A stretch of 37,462 nucleotides of DNA from Porticoccaceae bacterium. Lineage in GTDB: Bacteria > Pseudomonadota > Gammaproteobacteria > Pseudomonadales > Porticoccaceae. Positions 10,720 to 19,436 of the stretch are shown piece by piece. The stretch lies in assembly GCA_002691825.1 (NCBI GenBank), contig NZIZ01000047.1, positions 1 to 37,462 on the forward strand, given 5' to 3'. Under the pieces are notes generated by a model. The model worked only from the letters and a program-made list of their open reading frames with translations. It did no database searches and was not told the DNA's origin. Made by a program: the position numbers and the translations under genes. Each line of letters begins with the position of its first letter. Within the stretch, counting starts at the first letter, position 1.

Positions 10720-12035
10720 ATGGCCGAGGCAGGTGGGATACTGGGTAACCAAAAGGGCTTAGAAGAACTCTGGACTCGTTTACGTTTTCTTTTTTTGGCT
10801 ATTATCATTTATCGAATTGGAACCCATATACCGGTTCCAGGGTTTGATCCTGATAGGCTCACTGAGTTGTTTAACCAAAATCAAGGAACGTTTTTGGGAC
10901 TTTTCAACATGTTTTCGGGAGGCGCATTAGAGCGTATGAGTATTTTGGCCCTCGGAGTTATGCCCTATATCTCGGCATCTATTATTATGCAATTGTTGGC
11001 TGCGACAGTTCCAAGTCTTGAGCAGTTAAAGAAAGAGGGAGATAGCGGGCGTAGAACAATAAACCAGTATACGCGATACGGCACAGTTTTTTTAGCCCTG
11101 ATTCAGGGAACTGGCATGGCTGTTAGCTTTGGATCGCAGGGCCTTGCTTATGAAGTGGACTTACTATTTTATTTAGTGGCTATCTCCTCGCTGGTAGCAG
11201 GAGCTGTGTTTTTAATGTGGTTGGGGGAGCAGATAACCGAGAGAGGTATCGGTAACGGAATTTCGATGTTAATCTTTGCGGGCATTGTCGCTGGGATTCC
11301 AGGTGCCATAGGACAAGCTCTTGAATCTGCTAGGCAAGGGGATTTGAATCCAATTTTGCTGATTTTTATTCTTGTGATTGCGGTAGCGGTGGTATATTTC
11401 GTCGTGTTTATAGAGCGTGGGCAGCGAAGATTGACAGTAAACTATGCTCAGCGTCAAGGTCGTAAAGCTTATAATGCTCAAACCTCGCACTTGCCTTTAA
11501 AAGTAAATATGTCAGGAGTAATACCTGCGATCTTTGCAAGTAGTTTGCTTCTGTTTCCAACTTCGATAAGCACTTGGTTTGGCCAAGGAGTGAATGCCCC
11601 TGAATGGTTACAGGACGTAGCGCTTCTTCTAGGGCCCGGACAACCACTATATATAATTTTGTTCTCGGCTCTGATCATTTTTTCAGCTTCTTTTACACTG
11701 CTTTGATGTACAATCCAAGAGAGGTGGCAGATAATTTGAAGAAAGGAGGAGCATTTTTGCCTGGTATTCGTCCAGGAGAACAAACCGCTCGATATATTGA
11801 TAGCGTAACCACCAGATTAACCTTGATCGGGGGTATATATATAACTTCTATATGTTTGATGCCTCAATTTTTGAATGTTTATTTTAACGTTCCATTTTAC
11901 CTTGGCGGCACGTCACTGCTGATTGCTGTAGTGGTGACTATGGACTTCATGGCACAAGTGCAGTCTCATCTCATGTCTCAGCAATATGATTCGCTGATGA
12001 AAAAGGCGAATTTAAAAAATATCGGCCGCAAATAG
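10720..12035 (+). CDS. secY: Protein translocase subunit SecY, split by an apparent 1-nt deletion at 11678-11683
   Basis: N-terminal ORF 10720-11706 (SecY TM1 onward) and C-terminal ORF 11604-12035 ([41 protein letters not shown]) are two halves of one SecY; adding one T to the T6 run restores 438 aa. Confidence 0.95.
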
Positions 12036-12047
12036 GAGAACAAAGCA

Positions 12048-12164
12048 TTGAAAGTGCGAGCATCAGTTAAAAAGATATGTCGTAACTGTAAAGTGGTGCG
12101 TCGAAAGGGAGTTGTAAGAGTTATTTGTAGTGTAGAGCCGAGACACAAGCAGAGACAGGGTTGA
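12048..12164 (+). CDS. rpmJ: 50S ribosomal protein L36 (TTG start)
   Basis: My translation: [38 protein letters not shown] (38 aa), with CxxC...C...H zinc residues; absent from the ORF track, probably because of a length cut-off. GGAG upstream. Confidence 0.95.
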   Translation: MKVRASVKKICRNCKVVRRKGVVRVICSVEPRHKQRQG

Positions 12165-12189
12165 TTTTTGTGGTTTCGCTCGGTAGACT
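12161..12189 (+). promoter_or_regulatory. Candidate sigma70 promoter for the alpha operon (rpsM onward)
   Basis: TTGATT (12161-12166), 17-bp spacer, TAGACT (12184-12189), same -10 hexamer as the candidate S10 promoter; about 100 bp upstream of rpsM. Confidence 0.5.
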
Positions 12190-12206
12190 TCATCGCCGTT
12201 TTAGTG

Positions 12207-12247
12207 GGCGTAAACCGAGTTTTTTGAACTCGTCAACTGGGTTTGCC
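12207..12247 (+). promoter_or_regulatory. Nested inverted repeats in the rpsM leader
   Basis: Outer GGC-GT-AAACC (12207-12216) with GGTTT-GCC (12240-12247); inner GAGTT (12217-12221) with AACTC (12227-12231), 5-nt loop. Confidence 0.45.
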
Positions 12248-12285
12248 TTCGCACGGTAACTTATAAAGATAGCGGAGTGATTTTA

Positions 12286-12642
12286 ATGGCTCGAATCGCA
12301 GGAGTTAATATACCTGATAAAAAGCACGCAGTAGTTGCCTTGACTTATGTCTTCGGAATAGGTCGGCAGACTGCTAAGAGTATCTGCGCTCAAACAGCGG
12401 TCAATGAGACTACCAAAATCGGAGAATTAGATGATAGCGAACTTGATAAACTCCGCGCCGCGGTTGGAGAGTATGAGGTTGAGGGTGATCTTCGGAGAAA
12501 CGTAAGTATATGCGTAAAGCGGTTAATGGATCTTGGCTGCTATAGGGGGCTCAGACATCGACGAAACCTTCCAGTACGTGGTCAACGGACTAAAACTAAT
12601 GCACGGACTCGAAAAGGGCCTAGGCGACCTATTAAAAGATAA
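12286..12642 (+). CDS. rpsM: 30S ribosomal protein S13
   Basis: [33 protein letters not shown]...[28 protein letters not shown]. Confidence 0.98.
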   Translation: MARIAGVNIPDKKHAVVALTYVFGIGRQTAKSICAQTAVNETTKIGELDDSELDKLRAAVGEYEVEGDLRRNVSICVKRLMDLGCYRGLRHRRNLPVRGQRTKTNARTRKGPRRPIKR

Positions 12643-12657
12643 TATGAAGGGTGGAGG

Positions 12658-13050
12658 ATGGCGAAAACATTAACTAAATCAACGCGTAAAAAAGTAACTA
12701 AGACGGTGATAGATGGGGTTGCACATATCTATGCATCGTTTAACAACACTATCGTGACTATTACTGATCGGCAAGGCAATGCATTGTCGTGGGCTACTGC
12801 AGGCGGATCGGGATTTCGCGGATCTCGTAAGAGTACACCTTTCGCGGCTCAAGTAGCCGCAGAGCGAGCCGGTGAAGCAGCGAAAGAATATGGTCTTAAA
12901 AACCTTGATGTTCAAGTTAAGGGCCCCGGCCCTGGGCGAGAGTCTGCTGTTCGTGCCTTGAATAGCGCAGGGTACAAAATAACTAATATTACTGACGTGA
13001 CGCCTGTTCCTCATAACGGATGTCGTCCACCTAAAAAACGGCGAGTTTAA
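12658..13050 (+). CDS. rpsK: 30S ribosomal protein S11
   Basis: 130 aa, [46 protein letters not shown]. Confidence 0.98.
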   Translation: MAKTLTKSTRKKVTKTVIDGVAHIYASFNNTIVTITDRQGNALSWATAGGSGFRGSRKSTPFAAQVAAERAGEAAKEYGLKNLDVQVKGPGPGRESAVRALNSAGYKITNITDVTPVPHNGCRPPKKRRV

Positions 13051-13061
13051 GAGACAAAGAA

Positions 13062-13682
13062 ATGGCTAGATATTTGGGACCAACTTGTAAGTTATCGAGA
13101 CGCGAGGGAACTGATCTTTTTTTAAAGAGTGGAGTGAGGCCCCTCGAGTCGAAGTGCCGCGCTGAGAGCGCTCCAGGCCAACATGGACAGCGTCGCGGCC
13201 GATTATCTGATTATGGCGTGCAACTTCGAGAAAAACAAAAAGTACGACGCATTTACGGCGTACTAGAAAAACAATTCCGAAATTATTACAAGACGGCTGC
13301 AAGGATAAGAGGTAATACGGGTGAGAATCTCCTGAATTTGTTAGAACAGCGTCTAGATAACGTTGTGTATCGTATGGGATTCGGGAGCACTCGAGCTGAA
13401 GCTCGTCAACTAGTCGCTCATAACGCAGTTTTAGTGAATGGAAAAAAAGTTAATATACCTTCATACGGAGTCAAACTGGGTGATGTGGTCGGAATTAGGG
13501 AAAAATCTAAAAAACAGCTTCGGATTAAGACGGCGATGCAGTTGGCCATGCAAAGGGGTATTGGAGATTGGTTATCCGTTGACGAGGTTAAAGCAGAGGG
13601 GACCTTTGTCAGAAACCCCGATCGTTCTGACATATTAGCTGAGATTAACGAAAACCTTATTGTTGAACTTTATTCCAAGTAA
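13062..13682 (+). CDS. rpsD: 30S ribosomal protein S4
   Basis: 206 aa, [24 protein letters not shown]...[36 protein letters not shown]. Confidence 0.98.
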   Translation: MARYLGPTCKLSRREGTDLFLKSGVRPLESKCRAESAPGQHGQRRGRLSDYGVQLREKQKVRRIYGVLEKQFRNYYKTAARIRGNTGENLLNLLEQRLDNVVYRMGFGSTRAEARQLVAHNAVLVNGKKVNIPSYGVKLGDVVGIREKSKKQLRIKTAMQLAMQRGIGDWLSVDEVKAEGTFVRNPDRSDILAEINENLIVELYSK

Positions 13683-13709
13683 TCTAACTTGGTACTTACA
13701 GGGAAAACT

Positions 13710-14705
13710 ATGCAAAATTCTGCGACTGAATTTCTTACACCTCGAAATATTGATGTTACCTCTCATGACGCTTCGCATGCACGAATTGTTTTAGAGCCCC
13801 TTGAACGCGGTTTCGGACATACGCTGGGGAATGCTTTGCGCAGAATCTTGCTGTCTTCAATGTCTGGCAGCGCAATTGTAGAGGCCGACATTGATGGGGT
13901 TGAGCACGAGTATTCTACCATCGAAGGCGTGCAAGAAGACGTTATGGAAATTATTTTGAATCTCAAGGGTGTTGCAGTAGTGATGGCAGAGAGAGACTCG
14001 AGTGTAGTCTCAATTGATATCAAGGGCCCCGGACAAGTTACGGCAGGCGATATTACAGTAGATAATAATGTGGAAGTTGTCAACCCAGAACATGTGATTG
14101 CGAATATCTCGGGCAATACACGTTTGTCAATGAAATTAAGAATAGAGCGCGGACGCGGTTATCAACCTGCAGACTCACGTGTGTTTGATGAGGAGTTACG
14201 GTCAATTGGGCGTTTAAAAATAGATGCTACTTTTAGTCCGGTATTTAGTGTGTCCTACAGTGTAGAAAATGCAAGGGTAGAGAATCGGACTGACCTTGAT
14301 AAATTAGTGTTAGAACTACAGACTAATGGAACAATCGATCCAGAAGAGGCCATTCGTAGAGCAGCAACTATTCTCCAGCAGCAACTAGCAGTATTTGTTG
14401 ATCTTGAGGGTGAATCCATGGCCGAACCAGAGGAAGAAGAGACCACGATAGATCCGACATTACTGCGTCCAGTGGATGATTTAGAATTAACCGTACGTTC
14501 TGCGAACTGTTTAAAGGCTGAAAGTATTTATTATATTGGTGATCTTATTCAGCGAACAGAGGTTGAGTTATTGAAGACGCCAAATTTAGGTAAAAAGTCT
14601 CTTACTGAAATTAAAGATGTGCTTGCCTCTAGGGGACTTTCTCTCGGAATGAGACTTGAGAATTGGCCGCCTGCGAGTCTCAAGAGCGAGCGTGAGTTTG
14701 TCTAA
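13710..14705 (+). CDS. rpoA: DNA-directed RNA polymerase subunit alpha
   Basis: [29 protein letters not shown] and alpha[56 protein letters not shown] at 13710 preferred over 13689. Confidence 0.98.
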   Translation: MQNSATEFLTPRNIDVTSHDASHARIVLEPLERGFGHTLGNALRRILLSSMSGSAIVEADIDGVEHEYSTIEGVQEDVMEIILNLKGVAVVMAERDSSVVSIDIKGPGQVTAGDITVDNNVEVVNPEHVIANISGNTRLSMKLRIERGRGYQPADSRVFDEELRSIGRLKIDATFSPVFSVSYSVENARVENRTDLDKLVLELQTNGTIDPEEAIRRAATILQQQLAVFVDLEGESMAEPEEEETTIDPTLLRPVDDLELTVRSANCLKAESIYYIGDLIQRTEVELLKTPNLGKKSLTEIKDVLASRGLSLGMRLENWPPASLKSEREFV

Positions 14706-14753
14706 TTTTAATGATGAAAATGCTTTTTAAGTTCAAGAAAAGGGGAAATAAGA

Positions 14754-15146
14754 ATGCGGCATAGGAACAGCGGTCGAAAGCTAAACATGACCGGTGCGCA
14801 TAGGCGCGCTACGTTTCGCAATATGGCGATATCCTTGTTAGAGCATGAGCAGATTAAAACCACACTGCCAAAAGCTAAAGAATTACGAGGGTTTGTTGAG
14901 CCGATGATTACGGTAGCGAAATCCGACTGCGTTGCAAACCGAAGATTGGTGTTTAATCGCTTGAGATGTAAAATGTCAGTCGGAAAGCTATTTTCTGAAC
15001 TAGGACCCCATTTTCTGACTCGGCCAGGAGGTTATCTAAGGGTTCTTAAATGTGGTCGAAGAGCGGGGGACAATGCGCCTATGGCGTATGTGTCGCTCGT
15101 CGGCCGTCAAATCGAAAAAAAATCAGCCTCCTCAATTGAGGAATGA
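14754..15146 (+). CDS. rplQ: 50S ribosomal protein L17
   Basis: [45 protein letters not shown]. Confidence 0.98.
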   Translation: MRHRNSGRKLNMTGAHRRATFRNMAISLLEHEQIKTTLPKAKELRGFVEPMITVAKSDCVANRRLVFNRLRCKMSVGKLFSELGPHFLTRPGGYLRVLKCGRRAGDNAPMAYVSLVGRQIEKKSASSIEE

Positions 15147-15213
15147 TTAATTAATAGGTTTGTCAAATGCTAACCCTATATAGCGCACTTTCAAGACGCT
15201 TCTCGTCACTGAT

Positions 15214-16038
15214 TTAAAAAGGCCCAGCCCCACTCGGATGGTGATGAACATCACCGGTGTCTAGATTGATAACTCTAAGTTTCCCTCCCCAGACGTATGC
15301 GGTATCCATGGGCAGTAGTTTCAAGGTTCCGTGGTTGCCTCTCAGCGCTGCCCAATGCCCAAATATGATATTTTCATCACCCCATAAATTACGCCGATGA
15401 GTGAACCATGCTGCGAAACCGGAGATGCTGTCCAAGTTAGGTGTCCAAGACTCGGTTTCGCTAAAATCAAGTGTACCATCTGCTTTACAGCGTCTCATCC
15501 GAGTAAGGTAATTGGTGATTGCTCGAAAACGTTTCATTCCAACGAAATTGTCATTCCATGAAATGGGGTTATCCCCATACATTGCAGTAAAGAATGCGTT
15601 CGCTCGGTTTGATTTAAGTAGCATTGATATTTCATTGGCACGATCTTTAGCTTGAGCGAGAGACCACTGTGGCGGGATTCCAGCATGAACGACAGTATAT
15701 TTTTTTATATTGATCAGAAGAGGTTGTTGTTGTAGCCAATTCATTAATTTTTCTCGATCGGGGGCTTGAATTATCGCGTCAAATTTATCTGATATGCTTG
15801 GTATGCGGTTGCCCCTCGCTACCGCAAGAAGGTGCAGGTCATGATTGCCAAGAACTGTAACAAAATGGGTTCCGAGTTCATAACAAAAGCGGAGCGTTTC
15901 AAGGGAGTCGGGCCCACGGTTTACCAAATCCCCCGTTGCGATTAGTCGATCGCTGCGTGCATTGAAGCCTACTTTTTTGAGCACTGTTTGAAGTGCTTCG
16001 AAGCATCCGTGGATGTCGCCGATAACGAAATCGGTCAT
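15214..16038 (-). CDS. apaH: Diadenosine tetraphosphatase (ApaH, symmetrical)
   Basis: 274 aa, MTDFVIGDIHGCFEAL, ATGDLVNRGPDSLETLRF, VLGNHDLHLLAVA metallophosphatase motifs. Confidence 0.95.
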   Translation of the reverse strand: MTDFVIGDIHGCFEALQTVLKKVGFNARSDRLIATGDLVNRGPDSLETLRFCYELGTHFVTVLGNHDLHLLAVARGNRIPSISDKFDAIIQAPDREKLMNWLQQQPLLINIKKYTVVHAGIPPQWSLAQAKDRANEISMLLKSNRANAFFTAMYGDNPISWNDNFVGMKRFRAITNYLTRMRRCKADGTLDFSETESWTPNLDSISGFAAWFTHRRNLWGDENIIFGHWAALRGNHGTLKLLPMDTAYVWGGKLRVINLDTGDVHHHPSGAGPF

Positions 16039-16340
16039 TTAGCTTTGAACTTGTCCATAAATGATTTGATTACAAAGTAAAAATAACACTAAAAGTTATT
16101 TTCATGACTACCAAATGTCAATATATTTTGCAGTGTTTTAATTATATGTTTTGATTTAAAAGATACGAGTGAAATTGCATATTTAAGTAAATTTTTGTTA
16201 TGCCAGATACAACTAGTTTACGGAAGACTTTCCATGATCGTTTAGCAGGATATTTGTAGGAAGCTTCTCTAATCTACAGAGTTGTACCGATATTGATGTG
16301 GACAGAGCAAAAATCAACCTCAATTGGAAAAAACTTCGCC

Positions 16341-17141
16341 TTATTTTGGATCGAAGTTTAATGCACCGAGCTGGTTACTTAAATAAACATAATCTTGAAC
16401 TGATATTTGGTCTGGTCTTAAATCTAAGTTGATTTTGGAAAAAAACTCATCGGGCTCGCTACAAAACTTCCGCAAGCTATTACGAAGAGTCTTGCGCCGC
16501 TGTTGGAAACATGTAGACACTAATCTAGCCAAGATTAGCTCATTTTCAGCACTCAGTTTTATTTGTTTTCGTGGAAGAAGTCGCACGAAGCAAGAGTTTA
16601 CTTTCGGGATCGGTTGAAAAGCTTCCGGTGGAACGTCTAGCATTGGAAATACTTCACAAAAATATTGTACCATCACTGTTAAGCGGCCATAGGATTTGTT
16701 GTGAGGCTTTGCGTAAAGGCGCTCGACAACTTCACGTTGGAACATGAATAACATGTCTTGGATTACGTGTCTGTGTTGCATTAGATGAAAAACCAACGGA
16801 GTCGAAATATTATAGGGCAAATTGCCGATAACTCTGATCGGTAATGGCGCAAAATTTGTACTGAAGTTAATTTCAAGAGCATTGCCCTCTATCAGAAAGA
16901 AATTTTTATAATGCATAAATCTTTGTTTGAGTATGCTAACTAAATCTCTATCAATTTCTACAGTCCATAATCTTGGGCAAAAGGTTAGAAGCTTCTCAGT
17001 CAGAGCGCCGTTTCCTGGACCGATTTCGACTAAATTATCCGAATCCTTTGGGTTAATGATTCTTATTATTTGTTCGATTATATTTTTGTCGGTTAAAAAA
17101 TTTTGACCGAAACGTTTTTTAGTTTGGTAATGTGGAGACAA
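16341..17141 (-). CDS. rsmA: 16S rRNA (adenine1518-N6/adenine1519-N6)-dimethyltransferase
   Basis: 266 aa, KKRFGQNFLTDKNII, LVEIGPGNGALTEKL, VIGNLPYNISTPLVFHL; also known as ksgA. Confidence 0.97.
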   Translation of the reverse strand: MSPHYQTKKRFGQNFLTDKNIIEQIIRIINPKDSDNLVEIGPGNGALTEKLLTFCPRLWTVEIDRDLVSILKQRFMHYKNFFLIEGNALEINFSTNFAPLPIRVIGNLPYNISTPLVFHLMQHRHVIQDMLFMFQREVVERLYAKPHNKSYGRLTVMVQYFCEVFPMLDVPPEAFQPIPKVNSCFVRLLPRKQIKLSAENELILARLVSTCFQQRRKTLRNSLRKFCSEPDEFFSKINLDLRPDQISVQDYVYLSNQLGALNFDPK

Positions 17142-17142
17142 A

Positions 17143-18129
17143 TTATAATTGCTTCACGGAATTAAGAGACATTTGTACCGCTATTTGTATTGCAATTTGG
17201 AGGCTTCCGACAGAAGCAACGCCTTTTCCGGCGAGGTCTAAAGCAGTGCCATGATCGACCGAAGTTCTAATAATTGGAAGCCCAAGTGTTATATTAGCAG
17301 AGCGTCCGAATCCATGCGACTTAAGTACGGGAAGTCCCTGATCATGATACATAGCAAGAACAGCGTCAGCATTTTTTAAGTGCGTTTCTGTAAAAATTGT
17401 GTCAGCAGGAAGTGGTCCAGAAACGTTAAATCCGCTTGCTCGCATCATTTTAATTGCCGGTATTATGATTTTCTCCTCCTCATGACCGAGATGACCGGAT
17501 TCTCCAGCATGTGGGTTAAGTCCACATACTAAGATTCGAGGACAAGAGATCCCAAAACGATCCTCCAAACCACTATGGAGGATTTCTATCACCCTAGTTA
17601 AATGGCAAAAAGTAATCGCATCTGCAACTTTTCTCAGGGGAATATGCGTCGTAGTAAGGGCGACTCTCAACTCATTGGTTGCCAACATCATAACCACGCA
17701 AGACGTGTTTGTCCTTTCAGCTAAATATTCTGTATGGCCGGTGAAAGGAATACCTGCTGCATTAATTGCCGACTTTTGTATGGGGCCTGTAACGATAGCA
17801 TCACACTCTTTTGAGGCACACGCTTTTATCGCAGCGTCCAAGCAAGCAAGTACATATTCCGAATTATCAGGATTTGCGGTGCCTAGATCCTCTTTAAACG
17901 CAAGCTTCACTGGCACTATTGTTAGTTCATTTCGCATCGATGGCTTAGGATTTTCTCCTATTTCTCGAAGATTAAGTGATAAACCCAGTCGATGGGCGTG
18001 CCTTTGAAGGAGCTCTGGATCAGCGAACGCCACTATCTCATGGTTTGGCGCATTTTCCATGTAGCGAACAAGCAGCTCTGGGCCGATCCCAGCCGGTTCT
18101 CCCGGTGTCAATGCCAGTCTTTTAATCAT
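17143..18129 (-). CDS. pdxA: 4-hydroxythreonine-4-phosphate dehydrogenase
   Basis: 328 aa, LALTPGEPAGIGPEL, VTGPIQKSAINAAGIPFTGHTEYLA, CGLNPHAGESGHLGHEE, MYHDQGLPVLK. Confidence 0.97.
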   Translation of the reverse strand: MIKRLALTPGEPAGIGPELLVRYMENAPNHEIVAFADPELLQRHAHRLGLSLNLREIGENPKPSMRNELTIVPVKLAFKEDLGTANPDNSEYVLACLDAAIKACASKECDAIVTGPIQKSAINAAGIPFTGHTEYLAERTNTSCVVMMLATNELRVALTTTHIPLRKVADAITFCHLTRVIEILHSGLEDRFGISCPRILVCGLNPHAGESGHLGHEEEKIIIPAIKMMRASGFNVSGPLPADTIFTETHLKNADAVLAMYHDQGLPVLKSHGFGRSANITLGLPIIRTSVDHGTALDLAGKGVASVGSLQIAIQIAVQMSLNSVKQL

Positions 18130-19436
18130 GTGCTGGTAAAAGTTTTAATTTCAATGAATGCCTCATCTCGTATTTCTTGCAACCACACTCGTAGTTCTTG
18201 CTCATATTTTCTTTGGCTCAGAATATTTTCCGCTTTGTTACGTAAAATTTCGTTACTAAAGTCTTGCTCACGACGAGCTGTAACCTGGAGTATGTGCCAT
18301 CCAAACGGCGATTGAAATGGCTGACTCACCTCATTTAAAGGAATCGTGTACATGACTTGCTCGAATTCTGGAACGAACAGACCGGGAGCTGACCAACCTA
18401 GCTCTCCTCCACTCAGTGATGATCCCGAATCTTCAGAATTTTTCTTAGCAAGTTTTCCGAAATCTGCACCACCATTAATCTGCTCACGCAAACTGATTAG
18501 TAAGTCGATTGTATTTTCCTCATTTCGAATTTGATTAGGGGTCATCAATATATGTCTAGCGAAATGTTGCTCTATAAGCTTTTTATCTCCGCCTCTACGG
18601 TCATATAATTTTATCAAATGGTATCCCGCATTACTTTTTATTGGCGCTGACGTCTCCCCTATTTGCATATTTTTTACAGCCTCAATAAATATATAGGGTA
18701 ACTGGGCCAATTTGCGCCAACCTATGTTGCCCCCTTCCAGAGCGGTTTGGTCATCGGAAAATGAAATTGCCAAGCTCCTAAAATCTTCGCCTTTTTGCAC
18801 TCTTTCATATAATTTTTTTGCTTGGCTGTAGATAGCAGATAATTGTGTCTCATCGCTGTTGGACTGGACGCCCAATAAGATTTGCCCGATATTTACATCG
18901 GGTGATGTCATAAATCGTCCGTCTTCGGACTTAAGGAAATTATCTAATTCTCTTTCACTTATTCTAATTCTTCTCATCACCTGATTTTGCTGAACTCGCG
19001 CGACGACTATTTCTCGTCGAATCTGTTCTCGTAATATTTCAATATCAGGTTGCTGTAGTCTGATTAGCTTTAGATATTCAGGAAGCTCGACTTTTGCATT
19101 GGCAGCGAGCCGAGCGAGGGCGTCATTGATTTCGCTATCAGTTATCCTTACGCCCGCATTGAAGCCGATGTTCAATTGTATTCGTTCGGAAATTAGTTGT
19201 TCAAGAACTTGTCGCTGAAGGATTTCGAAAGAGGGCGCTTGTGTCCCCGACTGTGCGATTTGCGAATAAATCCGTTCCATACGTTGATCTAGTTCACTTT
19301 GTAGTACGACATCTTTATCTACTACAGCAACTATTTTATCTATTACCGTAATATCCGCGGATGTTGAAAAATGATTTAAAAGGATTAAAGTTATAAAAAG
19401 AAATCCCTTAAAAACTGTTTTTACTACCATATCCAT
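18126..19436 (-). CDS. surA: Periplasmic chaperone / peptidyl-prolyl isomerase SurA
   Basis: 436 aa, signal sequence, VDKIVAVVDKDVVLQSELDQRM, two parvulin domains (SFSDDQTALEGGNIGW; NSEDSGSSLSGGELGW). Confidence 0.95.
   Translation of the reverse strand: MDMVVKTVFKGFLFITLILLNHFSTSADITVIDKIVAVVDKDVVLQSELDQRMERIYSQIAQSGTQAPSFEILQRQVLEQLISERIQLNIGFNAGVRITDSEINDALARLAANAKVELPEYLKLIRLQQPDIEILREQIRREIVVARVQQNQVMRRIRISERELDNFLKSEDGRFMTSPDVNIGQILLGVQSNSDETQLSAIYSQAKKLYERVQKGEDFRSLAISFSDDQTALEGGNIGWRKLAQLPYIFIEAVKNMQIGETSAPIKSNAGYHLIKLYDRRGGDKKLIEQHFARHILMTPNQIRNEENTIDLLISLREQINGGADFGKLAKKNSEDSGSSLSGGELGWSAPGLFVPEFEQVMYTIPLNEVSQPFQSPFGWHILQVTARREQDFSNEILRNKAENILSQRKYEQELRVWLQEIRDEAFIEIKTFTST

Noticed and set aside
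10221-10808. 195-aa minus-strand ORF antisense to rplO/secY
   Set aside because: Overlaps confidently assigned genes, has no recognisable domain and a low-complexity composition typical of antisense reading.
11604-12035. ORF of 143 aa as a separate gene
   Set aside because: From about residue 26 it is the C-terminal third of SecY; the preceding residues are out-of-frame translation of the secY coding sequence.
15130-15141. CCTCAATTGAGG palindrome at the end of rplQ as a terminator
   Set aside because: Only a 4-bp stem around AATT, no following T-run, and it lies within the coding end of rplQ.
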